From assembly GCA_029718625.1 (NCBI GenBank), contig CM056376.1, positions 95,151,945-95,215,944 of the forward strand: a stretch of DNA of 64,000 nucleotides, given 5' to 3'. The position numbers and the translations under genes are program-made. Shown here one piece after another: positions 31,851-42,773 of the stretch. The notes under the pieces are model-generated. The model worked only from the letters and a program-made list of their open reading frames with translations, was not told the origin of the DNA and searched no databases. This stretch comes from Synaphobranchus kaupii (lineage: Eukaryota > Chordata > Actinopteri > Anguilliformes > Synaphobranchidae). How positions within the stretch are numbered: the first letter of the stretch is position 1; every line of letters begins with the position of its first letter.

Positions 31851-32213
31851 ATGGCCAACTGAAGTCATGCGCTTAAGTGCCTTTCCTGCGCGGATTTAAC
31901 GCGGGATGAGATACGCCATATTCTAACCTGCGCTACACGGATGCGATTCTCAAAATGTGGGTGGCACAGGGCATGATATTCTAATGACCTGTTTCTTGTA
32001 CCTGCCCCCTGGGTTGCCAGCTTTCTACTAAAAAAATGTGTGTGGGGGTATACATTTTCAACGTGTCAGTGACATACTGACATTGCCTATAACCGCATTT
32101 GCATAAAATCCTGCATCGTATGTTCTTGAGTGATGAGGAAGGCAATGAACGTATTAATCCGTCGCATTGATAAAATGATCATAGCTCCTATTGCTGACTT
32201 GGATATACCCATC
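31851..32213. other. Spacer with one Harbinger-like phrase
   Basis: A phrase gggccggattcacagatggc at ~31837 resembles a DNA-element end; no partner. Bases 32209-32213 (CCATC) form the left target duplication of the BEL element. Confidence 0.35.
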
Positions 32214-33189
32214 TGTATAAAAGGCTCTGGCAGTGCAGGGGTGTTTATCATTTAATACTCATGTTCCGGGGCTAGACGGAGTGACGTGTGCATACCTCGC
32301 TAGCGTTTTCGGTTAGTGTGAGGAAAAGAGAGAGGGTGTTCCAGTTCAGAGCGCACCTCGTTACAGTTTGGATTCACTCACCTGTGTTAGTTAACACCCT
32401 TCTTTCTGCCTGTGTGATCCAGTTTCTGATACTCCGAGTATTGAGTCAATGACCGAAAGTAGGTGCCTGTTGCTTTGTTGTCATGTTTAAATATTTCTAA
32501 GTTTAATCAAGCATGCGTATGCACCCAGAGTTACGAGAGGTATTTGCATATTGTTGCGGTGCACATGTTGTAACTGACCGGAGGAAGTGTTAATTTAATG
32601 TTTGATCATTTAGATGTTTAAGTTATAGTACTTTATGCTGTGGTGAAGTTAGATAGAGTTAGGTAGTTAATTAGTGTTCAATGTGGAGAGGAAATGTCCG
32701 TTTGTGTGTACGCCATTACGCAGTACCTCGTTTCACCAAAGGGTGTCGCCATTATCTTTAGTTAACTTGGTCAAGATGTGAAGTGCATTTATTTCTTTGA
32801 AGGGTAATAACCTCATCTGTATGTCACTATGTTACTGTTTCTGCTAAAATGAATATTATCATGCTGATATATTTATGTTTGGATGAGTCTTGCTGGTTTG
32901 ATTTGGTATTTATATATATTGTGTATATATATAGACATTTCTTTATTGATACTTCACAGTAGATTATGTTCTGTTGATATTGGGATACTAGTGCCTAATG
33001 GTGACTTATTTGTTATTCCAGACTGATGGTAATACTGAGTGTCAAATGCTGCAATAAATACTGCTGGAATACTACAATCCAGAGAAGAGATTACATCTCC
33101 TCGTCTTCATTCCTGTGTCCTGACCGATACACCATCCTGTTTACTGTCAAGCTTGAACGAGCTAGCCCTACATCCTTACCTCCGAAACA
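32214..33189 (+). mobile_element. BEL 5' LTR
   Basis: 976 bases, TGTATAAAAGG to CGAAACA. The TATA-like tataaaag sits at the very start (32215-32222). AATAAA occurs near 33054, about 135 bases before the end. The likely start codon for gag lies beyond the LTR. Confidence 0.95.
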
Positions 33190-33190
33190 T

Positions 33191-33207
33191 TGGTCCTTCG
33201 AGCCGGA
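33191..33207 (+). promoter_or_regulatory. Primer binding site, complementary to tRNA-Tyr 3' end
   Basis: TGGTCCTTCGAGCCGGA starts one base after the LTR. It is the exact complement of the 17 3'-terminal bases of vertebrate tRNA-Tyr(GUA) including CCA, as I know that tRNA. It would prime minus-strand DNA synthesis. Confidence 0.8.
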
Positions 33208-33221
33208 TGACAGCATTCGAG

Positions 33222-34664
33222 ATGGAGTTGGATGAAGAGATGTATCCTGCTGTGAGGCCAAAACGGCAAACACGTCAACCTGCCAGACTTCAGGACTATG
33301 AAGTGGATTATGTGGGATATCGTCAGAGAGACCTGTCACAGTGGGGCCTACCATCTCCTACCACAGAGGGGAGGGTGTTCCAACCACGGGAGGGTCCGGT
33401 CCAGATGACCCCCTTCCAGGCATCCCAGACTCACTCTGGTAGCTTTCATGGGGATGCTGCTCACCATGAGATCTTTCAGCTAGCCCCAGGCCGCATCCAG
33501 AGGAGAGATTTGGATAGTGGTGCCCGGCCTGAGCATACACCTGCACCCTCATACCAGCAGAGCCTGCACCTGGATTACCGTTTGCAGGAGGAAATCAGAG
33601 TTATCCAGGAGGAGAATGCTAGGCCGCTCCAATCACAACAGGTCTTCCAGTCAGGTCTAAAGGAACTTAACGAGGTACGCAGTGAGATGAAAGAGCTAAT
33701 TGAGGTAGCCCGCTCACTGAGAGTAGACATGAGTCAACCTCATAGCCCAGCCCCACAGTATAGCACCCCACAAGCCAGTGCTGTAGCATCGAGAAGCTGT
33801 CCTGCTATAACAGCACCAAAGGAAGAGGAGGAGGAGTACTGGCCTGATCCTCCACCATGGCCTGAACCCGAAGAGGACCTGCAAAGCGGTATGTGCCACC
33901 TTAAGCTTGAGGCACAGGAGGTAGGCTGTCACCAAACCTACTACGCTCCTATATATCCTGTATATCCACCCAGTAAGCCTTCCCTGCCGACACAACAGCA
34001 TCCTCAGCCTCTACCCCCTGCTCCCGATAAAGGCCTCCCGTCATACCCCTCTGCACTGCCCTCTCAGCCACCTTCACGTTCTGCTTCAGCCTATGCAGGT
34101 AAAATGAACACAGCGCCTGTACAAGCCTATCACCCCTTGGCAGCCACTGGGGCTGCACCTGGCATGTGGCCATCTAACCCCCCGACACCAGCTCCTGGAC
34201 CTGAACAAGTGTATCGAGGCCCAAAACCCACTATTCCAAAGTTCATTCACCCAGATCCCAGTGAGTTTGCGAGGCTTCGCATAGCTTTAGGGAACCTACT
34301 CCCCTCTAATGGTACCGAACTCTTTAAGTATCAAATACTTGTGGATCATCTAAAGCTGGAGGAAGCTAAGCTAATAGCTGACGCCTATCTAAACTCACCA
34401 ACCCCTTACACTGACACTATGACAGACCTTCATGATAAATTCGGTCAACCCTGAGGTCAAGCGTGGAGATACCGCGGCGTTCCTGAAGTTCGCACTCCTG
34501 ATACAATCACTAGTGGGCCTTTTGCAGACCTTGGGTCCTGAAGGGGAAATCGAACTGAACTGTGGCTCGCATGTAGCGCGACTGCTGAGCTCCCTCCTGA
34601 ACAGCGAGCCGACTTCCGCCGGCATCAGTTTAAGCAGCCTGGGGCTACCCAAACACTATACAAT
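33222..34664 (+). pseudogene. BEL gag
   Basis: The likely start is the ATG at 33222 (MELDEEMYPAVRPKRQTRQP); an open frame extends upstream into the LTR. The N terminus is acidic/basic, then a helical stretch (RLQEEIRVIQEE..., LNEVRSEMKELIEVARSL, possible coiled coil, about residues 125-170), a proline-rich linker, and a capsid-like part (PKFIHPDPSEFARLRIALGN, FKYQILVDHLKLEEAKLIAD). The frame stops at 34454 and a second frame carries LKFALLIQSLVGLLQTLGPE (34432-34600) before the first frame resumes at about 34605 with PPEQRADFRRHQF. So two compensating frame changes interrupt the capsid end. Gag packs element RNA into particles. Confidence 0.8.
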
Positions 34665-37190
34665 TTGTCAGAATGGCTCCGCTATGAGTCATGGTGTCAG
34701 GGCTTTGACAGTCAAGCCACTGGAAGGGGCAGTAAGGAAAGGCAGAACCCAAAGACTGATGGTCGCTCGGGGAAACAAATGGTGACCGTCCTGCATGGTA
34801 CTAGAGAGTCTCCAGAGAATGCTTCCCTGAGATACAAGGAGAGTTCAGCGAAGGATAAAGCCAAGAGTAAAGCCTACTGTGCCTACTGTGAGAGCACTGA
34901 GCATTACCTCAGTCAGTGCAGTGACATTATCAAACTCTCCAAAGACCAGCTCAAAGAGTGGATCCTGGTAAATAAACGGTGTTGGCGCTGTGCACGAAAA
35001 CATCAAGCAGCCCAGTGCACACTGAAGAAACCCTGCAACCTCTGTCAGGGAAAACACCTCCTGGCTCTCCACGAAATAAATACAAGATCAGAGAGGGCCT
35101 CTAAAGATGTAGCAGTTAAAGAAGAGAGCTGCCTAACCAGCTCGGCCTCTGACTCCCTCTATCTCGACCGACCTGAAGCTGGGAATCGGGTCATGTTAAA
35201 GGTTGTCCCAGTGATTGTACAGTATGGGGAGCGGACCTTAGACACCTTTGCAATCCTCGATGATGGCTCCGAGAGGACAATGCTGTTACCAGCTGCAGCT
35301 AAGTCTCTTGGCATGAAGGGCACTCCTGAAGCTCTACCCCTGCGTACTGTCCGTCAGGACATTCAGGTACTTCACGGACACACTGTGTCCTTCCGGGTCT
35401 TCCCCGCTGGCAACCCTCAGACTGGCTATACGATCGATGGTGCCTTTACAGCTAGCCGCCTTAGCTTAGCTCAGCATACTTATCCTATTGACCGCCTTCA
35501 AAAGAAGTTCAAACACCTACGTGGAATTCCCATACCTCCTTTAAGAGAAGCTAAGCCGTCACTCCTTATAGGCTCCGACCAGCCCCATCTCGTCACACCT
35601 GTTGAGCCAGTCAGACTTAGCCCACCTGGGGGCCCAGCTGCAGTCCACACCAGGCTTGGGTGGACCCTTCAGGGCCCCATGCAATTCATGGGGCGGCCAG
35701 CCCACTCTGCACAGTGTCTGTTCACCTCATCTCCGCCTCTGATAGACGAGTTATATAAGCATGTCGAAAGGCTTTGGCAAGTAGATACTGTGCCTTACCG
35801 GCTCGAGAGAGAGGTGACTCGGTCAAAGCAGGATCAGCAGGCGGTAGCCATGCTTGAAGCCAAGACGGTCCGTACAAAGGTAGACGGGATTCTCAGGTAT
35901 GCTACACCATTGCTGCGCCATGCAAACATGCCAACGTTGCATGCGCCAAAGGAGTCAGTCATGCCTATGCTGCGTAGCACTGAGAGGCGCCTCCTGAGGG
36001 ACCCCAAGCAGGCGGACGCCTACAAGAAAGAAATGCAGAAGCTCATTGGAGCAGGTGCAGTGCAGGAGGTCGATCAGGAGACCTCCTCTAAAGAAGGTTG
36101 GTACATCCCTCATCATCTCGTCAGCCATAACGGGAAGAACCGCCTCGTCTTTAACTGCTCTCATCAATACCTCGGGCAGACTCTGAATCAGTACCTACTA
36201 CCTGGCCCTACCCTCGGGGCCTCTCTGCTAGGAGTCTTGGTGAGATTCCGTGAATACCCCATAGCCGTTAGCGGAGACATCAAGGGGATGTTTCATCAGG
36301 TACGCCTCCGGCCTGATGATCGTCCTCTGCTAAGGTTCCTGTGGCGTGATCTGAAGGTGGATCAGCCTCCAAGAACGTTCGAGTGGCAGGTCCTACCTTT
36401 CGGTACCACCTGCAGCCCCTGCTGTGCAATATATGCTCTGCAGCGCCACGTTGTCGACCACAGCCAGCCTGATGATGAACTGAGATTCTCTGTTGAGAAG
36501 TGCTTCTACGTCGACAACTGCCTGCAGAGTGTGCGTACACCAGGTGAAGCAAAACTGCTGGTGGATCAGCTCAGGGATCTTCTAGCCTCGGCGGGCTTCG
36601 AGCTGCGTCAATGGGCTTGCAATGATCCAAGCGTCCTGAGCCACCTGCCTCGAGAAGCCAGATCTGAAAGCCTGGACCTGTGGCTAGCACAAAATAAGTC
36701 TGACCCTCTGGAATCCACACTCGGCCTCAGCTGGAATTGGGAAACTGACTGCTTCGGCTATAAACACAGGCCTGTAGCCTATGAGGCACCAACCCTGAGG
36801 AACCTGTATCGGGTACTGGCTTCTCAATATGACCCATTGGGTTACCTGCTACCTTTCACCACCCGAGCGAAGCTTATCATCCGGCAGCTGTGGGACAAGC
36901 AACGTGGTTGGGATGACTCCAACTTACCCCCCGAACTCCTACGAGCCTGGTCCAGTTGGGAGGCTGAGCTTGAGTCCCTACCTCTCCTTATCTTCCCACG
37001 TGTATATGTGCCGGCGGACATCAATCTAGGGAGTGCCACTCGTGAAGTGCACATCTTTGCAGATGCCTCCGAGCAAGCTTATGGAGCCGTAGCTTACATG
37101 AGGACGGAGGACAAGGAAGGCCGGACACACCTGTCCTTCCTCTTTGCGCGTTCACGAGTAGCTCCACTCTATCCCGCGCTTAGAGCTCTG
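34605..37190 (+). pseudogene. BEL zinc fingers, protease, RT and start of RNase H
   Basis: The open frame 34665-37340 has, in order, cysteine/histidine knuckles (CAYCESTEHYLSQC, CWRCARKHQAAQC, CNLCQGKHLLALH), a retropepsin-like AILDDGSERTMLLP, a BEL-type linker (LIGSDQPHLV, TRLGWTLQGP), RT (LIGAGAVQEVD, WYIPHHLVSHNGKNRLVFNC, SGDIKGMFHQVRL, VLPFGTTCSPCCAIYAL, CFYVDNCLQS) and the start of RNase H (HIFADASEQAYGAVAYM). The RT active-site motif reads YVDN and not YVDD. Sense ends at about 37165-37200, where the frame changes; the last 45 or so codons to 37340 are out of frame. Confidence 0.9.
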
Positions 37191-37700
37191 TGGGGCTCTT
37201 GTGGCAGCGCAGCTGGCTTGTGTCCTGAAGAACGAACTTACTGTGATAGTGGCTCACACTGTGTTGTGGTCAGACTCCACAACCGTGCTAACCTGGCTAC
37301 ACTCTCAGTCCTGCCGGTACAAGGTTTTCGTGGGGGCTAGAGTAGCTGAGATACAGGAGTTGACAGAGAATTGCACCTGGCGCTATGTAGACTCAGCGAA
37401 TAACCCTGCGGATGATCTGACTAGAGGGAAGACTCTGGAAGCCCTTATAGATCCAAACCGATGGTCACAAGGACCTCCCTTCCTCCTCCAGAGCCCAGAA
37501 GCCTGGCCAGAGCGGCCAAGCACGGAAGCACTCGAGGACACAGCAGAGCTTCGAAAGGCCACCTTCTGTGGGGTAACAGTCACCTCACCTACCTCTACCA
37601 GCCTGGATGACAAGGTGTACAACACGTGGCAGGAGCTCATGGATGCCACCCGCTCAAGAACTCAATGGGCAGACCCCTGCCAGTTCTCCGCCTACTGCTG
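37180..37700 (+). pseudogene. BEL RNase H end and linker
   Basis: This frame reads LACVLKNELTV, VLWSDSTTVLTWLHSQSCRY and VDSANNPADDLTRG, the DSTT and N-P-A-D motifs of BEL/Pao RNase H, then a linker with LIDPNRWSQGPPFLL. It stops at 37699-37701. A one- or two-base indel separates it from the RT frame (near 37170-37200) and another from integrase (near 37660-37700). Confidence 0.85.
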
Positions 37701-39082
37701 AAGAGTATCAACAAGCAGAGATGATCGTCCTTCAGCGAGCCCAACAACAGTCATTTCCTGAGGACTACAAACGCCTTAAAGCAGGGAAATCCGTCTCATC
37801 TGGGAGTCGTTTACTGACTTTAGCTCCTGAAATAGACAAATCCTCAGATCTCATAAGAGTGGGTGGACGGCTCAGATGCTTAGAAGGTCTGGATGACCTG
37901 ACGCTGCACCCCGTGGTCCTGGATGCCTCGCACCTGACCACGCGCTTGCTTATCCAGAAGTATGACGGCGACCTGCACCATCCTGGTCCAGAGCGGGTCT
38001 TTGCGGAGCTGCGAAGGTCGTTCTGGATAATTCGTGGGCGGGAAGCAATTCGCAGATATCAGCATGCATGTGTCGAATGTCAGCGCTGGAGAGCTCGGCC
38101 TTCCATCCCTAAAATGGCTGATCTTCCCGCTGCCCGTCTCCGACTACACAAACCAGCTTTCCACTCCACTGGCGTGGATTGTTTTGGTCCCATGTTAGTG
38201 AAGGTGGGCAGACGTCATGAGAAACGCTGGGGGATTCTATTTAAGTGTTTGACCACCAGGGCAGTACACTTGGATCTCCTCAGTAGTATGGATGCCGAAG
38301 CTTACCTGATGGCCCTGAGGCGGTTCATCGCCAGAAGAGGAACTCCTGCAGAGATGTGGTCAGACCAAGGGACCAATTTTAAAGGAGGAGAACGTGAACT
38401 TAGAGAAGCCTATGCAAGCATGGCGCCAACCTTGCAGAGACAACTCGCTCGCCAAAGGATTAAGTTCCAATTTAACCCCCCAGCAGCCCCACACGGGGTG
38501 TGGGAGCGAGAAGTCCGTTCCGTCAAGTCTGCGCTCTACACTTGTGTGGGGGCCCAACCTGTTCAGGAAGAAGTCCTTCTCACAGTGCTCCTGGAGGTTG
38601 AAGCTATCCTCAACTCAAAACCATTGGGTTACGTATCTGCTGATATCTCGGATATTGACCCTGTGACAGCAAATAGTCTGCTTATGGGGCGGCCCGATGG
38701 ATCGCTCCCCCAGGTGGTCTACCCGGAGACAGAGATCCTGAGCCGCAGACGATGGCGGCATTCGCAGATTCTTGCTGACCAATTCTGGTCCAGATTCATC
38801 AGAGAGTACCTCCCTGGCCTGCAAACCAGACAAAAATGGCACTCTACTCCCCCTGAACTCATGGATAAGGCAGTTGTCATGTTGGTGGACCCGCAGCTGC
38901 CTCGGGCCCTGTGGCCCATTGGACATGTGATTAAAATTCACCGCAGCGACGATGGGTGCATCAGGTCAGCTGATGTGAACATCAAAGGACATGTGTACAC
39001 CCGGCCAGTAGCTCGGTTGGTGATGTTACCAGCTCTCCCATCAGGAGAGGATGATACCTCTCTGAACTCCGGACCCCCTTGA
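37690..39082 (+). CDS. BEL integrase (open, fused to preceding frame in life)
   Basis: The frame is open from 37607; recognisable sequence starts near 37690 (AEEYQQAEMIVLQRAQQQSF). It contains IRVGGRLRCLEGL, an H-H-C-C zinc-binding part (LHHPGPERVFAEL, ACVECQRWRA), the catalytic core with GVDCFGPM, AEMWSDQGTNFKGG and AAPHGVWEREVRS (all three acidic residues present), and the BEL-specific C terminus (ILADQFWSRFIREYLPGLQ, VMLVDPQLPRALWPIGHV, RPVARLVMLP). It stops with TGA at 39080-39082. It would insert the cDNA. There is no natural ATG; the enzyme is normally cut from the polyprotein. Confidence 0.9.
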
Positions 39083-39126
39083 ACCTGACTGATAAGACTT
39101 TTTAATTGAAGCGAATGTGCCATGCA

Positions 39127-39140
39127 CATTCGGGGGCGGC
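39127..39140 (+). promoter_or_regulatory. BEL polypurine tract
   Basis: attcgggggcggc lies directly before the 3' LTR. Confidence 0.7.
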
Positions 39141-40118
39141 TGTATAAAAGGCTCTGGCAGTGCAGGGGTGTTTATCATTTAATACTCATGTTCCGGGGCT
39201 AGACGGAGTGACGTGTGCATACCTCGCTAGCGTTTTCGGTTAGTGTGAGGAAAAGAGAGAGGGTGTTCCAGTTCAGAGCGCACCTCGTTACAGTTTGGAT
39301 TCACTCACCTGTGTTAGTTAACACCCTTCCTTTCTGCCTGTGTGATCCAGTTTCTGATACTCCGAGTATTGAGTCAATGACCGAAAGTAGGTGCCTGTTG
39401 CTTTGTTGTCATGTTTAAATATTTCTAAGTTTAATCAAGCATGCGTATGCACCCAGAGTTACGAGAGGTATTTGCATATTGTTGCGGTGCACATGTTGTA
39501 ACTGACCGGAGGAAGTGTTAATTTAATGTTTGATCATTTAGATGTTTAAGTTATAGTACTTTATGCTGTGGTGAAGTTAGATAGAGTTAGGTAGTTAATT
39601 AGTGTTCAATGTGGAGAGGAAATGTCCGTTTGTGTGTACGCCATTACGCAGTACCTCGTTTCACCAAAGGGTGTCGCCATTATCTTTAGTTAACTTGGTC
39701 AAGATGTGAAGTGCATTTATTTCTTTGAAGGGTAATAACCTCATCTGTATGTCACTATGTTACTGTTTCTGCTAAAATGAATATTATCATGCTGATATAT
39801 TTATGTTTGGATGAGTCTTGCTGGTTTGATTTAGTATTTATATATATTGTGTATATATATAGACATTTCTTTATTGATACTTCACAGTAGATTATGTTCT
39901 GTTGATATTGGGATACTAGTGCCTAATGGTGACTTATTTGTTATTCCAGACTGATGGTAATACTGAGTGTCAAATGCTGCAATAAATACTGCTGGAATAC
40001 TACAATCCAGAGAAGAGATTACGTCTCCTGATCTTCATTCCTGTGTCCTGACCGATACACCATCCTGTTTACTGTCAAGCCTTGAACGAGCTAGCCCTAC
40101 ATCCTTACCTCTGAAACA
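39141..40118 (+). mobile_element. BEL 3' LTR
   Basis: 978 bases, near-identical to the 5' LTR. Differences noticed include an extra C near 39329, g/a near 39833, changes near 40023-40031, an extra C near 40081 and c/t near 40112. Confidence 0.95.
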
Positions 40119-40197
40119 CCATCACTCAATCAAAATAAATAATCACTGGACAGTGGTTGCACGCAATATTATGAAGTATTATTCAATGAATAATACT

Positions 40198-40325
40198 CAT
40201 TGGATATCTAGAGCCTCTGACTGTTTGAAAAAATATGGTACTGAATTAAATTTAACTCAGTGTCAGGATCCTGTACATTGTCTGTCTGTTTATTCTGTGT
40301 ATTTATGTTTCCTGATTTCTTTTTT
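40198..40325 (+). repeat. Inverted copy of the LINE/LTR junction at 31220-31345
   Basis: attggatatctagagcctct, gactgtttgaaaaa, tggtactgaattaaatttaa and then tgtcaggatcctgtacattg match bases 31220-31345 read on the opposite strand. It includes part of the LINE endonuclease (HWISRASDCLKKYGTELNLT) and the first ~60 bases of the LTR-like sequence. Before the BEL insertion the two copies lay about 1 kb apart. Confidence 0.85.
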
Positions 40326-40458
40326 TTAAAACGATTTACCTAATTAAGTCGTGTTGCCTACGGTGGTGTAACACAACAGCCTATATGTAATAACAATAAT
40401 TATGGAGAAGCTGTGCTGATAAAAATCGTCTCTCTGTCAAAGCGAATATGATCCAGAC

Positions 40459-40569
40459 TGTAATGTTCCGCTCCCTTCCTGTCCGTTTTCCGTGTTTTCC
40501 TGTTTTCCCTCCGTGTCATGTTGGATCCCGTTGTCCGTGTTTTCCCCGCTGCCGCGGACTAGGCGTGTC
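40459..40569 (+). mobile_element. 5' LTR remnant of array unit 1
   Basis: The first 111 bases of the LTR (tgtaatgttccgctcccttc through ggcgtgtc). It then switches to pol at aaaacacgg; TC is shared by both parents at the joint. The TATA box of the full LTR (position ~259) is not included, so this remnant has no own promoter. Confidence 0.95.
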
Positions 40570-42462
40570 AAAACACGGTTTTCCTCAGCCCCTATTCTTT
40601 GCCACCCTGATCCCTCCCGCCAATTTACGATTGAGGTGGACGCCTCCGACACCGGCGTGGGGGCCATTCTGTCCCAACGTGCCGCCTTGGACAACAAGCT
40701 CCATCCCTGTGCCTTTTTCTCCCGGAGGCTGTCCTCCGCTGAGCGAAATTATGATGTCGGGGATCGGGAGCTTCTTGCCATTAAGCTGGCTCTTGAGGAG
40801 TGGCGCCACTGGCTGGAGGGGGCAGGTACCCCCTTTGTTGTTTTAACTGACCACCAGAATTTAATTTATTTAAGGTCTGCCAAAAGGCTAAATGCTAGAC
40901 AGGCTAGGTGGTCACTTTTCTTTGCCCGGTTTAATTTTTCTTTGTCCTATCGCCCCGGTTCCCGCAATATTAAGGCGGATGCCTTATCCCGTGTGTTTTC
41001 CCTTCCCTCCAGTCCTGCTGACCCCGAAACCATTCTTCCAGCGTCCTGTATGGTGGCTGCGGTCTCCTGGAGGATTGAGGAGATCGTGAGGTCCGCCCAG
41101 ACTTCCCACCCTGACCCCCGTAATAACCCTAACCCCTCCCTGTTTGTTCCCGACTCCGTCCGCTCCCAGGTCCTTGAGTGGGTTCACGCCTCCTGCCTGG
41201 CGTGTCACCCAGGTGTTGCCAGGACGACCGCCCTCGTCAGGAGGAGCTTTTGGTGGCCCACCCTCAAGGAGGATACCCGTGCCTTTGTCCTGGCCTGCTC
41301 TGTATGCGCCAGGAGCAAGGCTTCCCACCAGCCTCCCTCTGGTCATCTCCTTCCCCTCACTGTCCCGGGCCGTCCTTGGAGCCACATTGGGGTGGATTTT
41401 GTAACCGGTCTGCCGTTGTCAGAGGGCAACTCTGTCATTCTGACAATTGTGGATCGGTTCTCCAAGGCGGTTCACTTCATTCCCCTCCCCAAGCTCCCGT
41501 CCGCCCTCGAAACGGCGGAGCTCCTGGTGGTACATGTGGTCAGGCTGCACGGGATCCCTTCCGATATTGTGTCGGATCGTGGGCCCCAATTCTCCTCCCA
41601 GGTCTGGAAGGCGTTCTGTGTAGCCCTGGGGGCCTCGGCCAGTCTTTCGTCTGGCTTCCATCCCCAGTCGAACGGCCAGGCAGAGAGGGCGAACCAAGAC
41701 CTGGGGGCCGCCCTGCGGTGCGTCACGGCTCGCAACCCCGCCTCCTGGAGCCGTTTCCTTCCCTGGGTGGAGTACTCTCACAACTCCCTTAAGAGTACCT
41801 CCACCGGGTTATCCCCTTTCGAGTGCTCGTTAGGGTACCAACCCCCTCTCCTGTCGGTCCAGGAGGCCGAGGTAGCAGTCCCCTCTGTCAAGGCCCACAT
41901 CCTCAAATGCAAGCGCATTTGGAGGCTTGCACGCACCGCACTCCTACGTTCCAATTCCCGGTCACAGCGTCTGGCGGACCTGCACAGGACCGCAGCCCCC
42001 AAATACAGGGCCGGTCAGCAGGTCTGGTTGTCCACGTCCAACATTTCCCTTCCCTCCTCCTCTAAAAAGCTTCGGCCCCGGTTCATTGGTCCCTTCCCTG
42101 TTGTACGTCTTGTTAACCCTGTTTCCGTCAAGCTCTCCCTCCCTGCCTCCCTCAAAGTTTACCCCGTTTTTCATGTTTCCCAAATCAAGCCTGTCGCCTC
42201 CAGCCCCCTCAGTGCCCCTACCCTCCCTCCTCCTCCTGTCCGGGTCATCAACAACGCCCCGGCCTATACGGTGGACCGCATCATCGACATCCGCCGTAAG
42301 GGTCGGGGTTTCCAATACCTCGTGGACTGGGAGGGGTATGGTCCTGAGGAGCGGTCATGGCTCCACAAGGGCCTCATCCTGGATCAAACACTAATCCAGG
42401 ATTTCCACAGTCGCTTCCCATCCAAGACCAGGCCGCCAGGTACGCCAGGTGGCGTACGTTGA
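40492..42462 (+). CDS. Fused ORF: LTR leader + RNase H, integrase, chromodomain
   Basis: A 656-codon uninterrupted frame. The first 26 residues ([10 protein letters not shown]...) are translated from LTR remnant; from residue ~27 ([16 protein letters not shown]) it is pol. Domains: RNase H ([52 protein letters not shown]; about 45-165), integrase H2C2 ([18 protein letters not shown]), core ([35 protein letters not shown]; about 295-440), and chromodomain ([31 protein letters not shown]; about 595-640). No stop or frameshift interrupts it. RT is missing, so it cannot retrotranspose alone. Whether it is expressed is unknown. Confidence 0.85.
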   Translation: MFSCFPSVSCWIPLSVFSPLPRTRRVKTRFSSAPILCHPDPSRQFTIEVDASDTGVGAILSQRAALDNKLHPCAFFSRRLSSAERNYDVGDRELLAIKLALEEWRHWLEGAGTPFVVLTDHQNLIYLRSAKRLNARQARWSLFFARFNFSLSYRPGSRNIKADALSRVFSLPSSPADPETILPASCMVAAVSWRIEEIVRSAQTSHPDPRNNPNPSLFVPDSVRSQVLEWVHASCLACHPGVARTTALVRRSFWWPTLKEDTRAFVLACSVCARSKASHQPPSGHLLPLTVPGRPWSHIGVDFVTGLPLSEGNSVILTIVDRFSKAVHFIPLPKLPSALETAELLVVHVVRLHGIPSDIVSDRGPQFSSQVWKAFCVALGASASLSSGFHPQSNGQAERANQDLGAALRCVTARNPASWSRFLPWVEYSHNSLKSTSTGLSPFECSLGYQPPLLSVQEAEVAVPSVKAHILKCKRIWRLARTALLRSNSRSQRLADLHRTAAPKYRAGQQVWLSTSNISLPSSSKKLRPRFIGPFPVVRLVNPVSVKLSLPASLKVYPVFHVSQIKPVASSPLSAPTLPPPPVRVINNAPAYTVDRIIDIRRKGRGFQYLVDWEGYGPEERSWLHKGLILDQTLIQDFHSRFPSKTRPPGTPGGVR

Positions 42463-42473
42463 GGGGGGGGTAC
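42463..42473 (+). promoter_or_regulatory. Polypurine tract of array unit 1
   Basis: The pol stop codon TGA overlaps gagggggggg, just before the LTR start at 42474. The same tract precedes the LTR at 48196. Confidence 0.75.
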
Positions 42474-42730
42474 TGTAATGTTCCGCTCCCTTCCTGTCCG
42501 TTTTCCGTGTTTTCCTGTTTTCCCTCCGTGTCATGTTGGATCCCGTTGTCCGTGTTTTCCCCGCTGCCGCGGACTAGGCGTGTCCTTCCCTGTCTTGTTC
42601 GTCTGGTTGTTTTGTCTTCTTCCGCCTTTCACTCCCTCCCCCTCGTTGCATGCATTTCCTCACCTGGTGTCTTGTAATCACTCCCGGTTTATGTTCACAC
42701 CTGTATCGTATTTTGTCTCGTTAGTTAGCT

Positions 42731-42773
42731 CTATATAGTCTTTCGGCTGGCTGCCAGTCGGCGCCAGTTCGTT
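42731..42773 (+). promoter_or_regulatory. TATA box and predicted transcript start
   Basis: The TATA box tatata is at 42732-42737. About 26-31 bases further, the sequence gccagttcgtt (42763-42773) is the exact complement of the primer site at 43861-43871. The transcript should therefore start at or just before 42763. Confidence 0.6.

Larger units (their letters stand above)
32214..40118 (+). mobile_element. Complete BEL/Pao LTR retrotransposon
   Basis: It has two LTRs (32214-33189 and 39141-40118), a tRNA primer site, a gag-pol region and a polypurine tract. The target duplication CCATC stands at 32209-32213 and 40119-40123. Domain order gag, zinc fingers, protease, RT, RNase H, integrase in nearly one frame is typical of BEL/Pao. 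LTR copies differ at only about half a dozen positions noticed by eye, so insertion is recent; yet gag-pol has several frame breaks. Confidence 0.95.

Noticed and set aside
41178..41792. 204-codon plus-strand frames at 41178 and 46900
   Set aside because: Identical out-of-frame shadows of the integrase in the two chromovirus copies.
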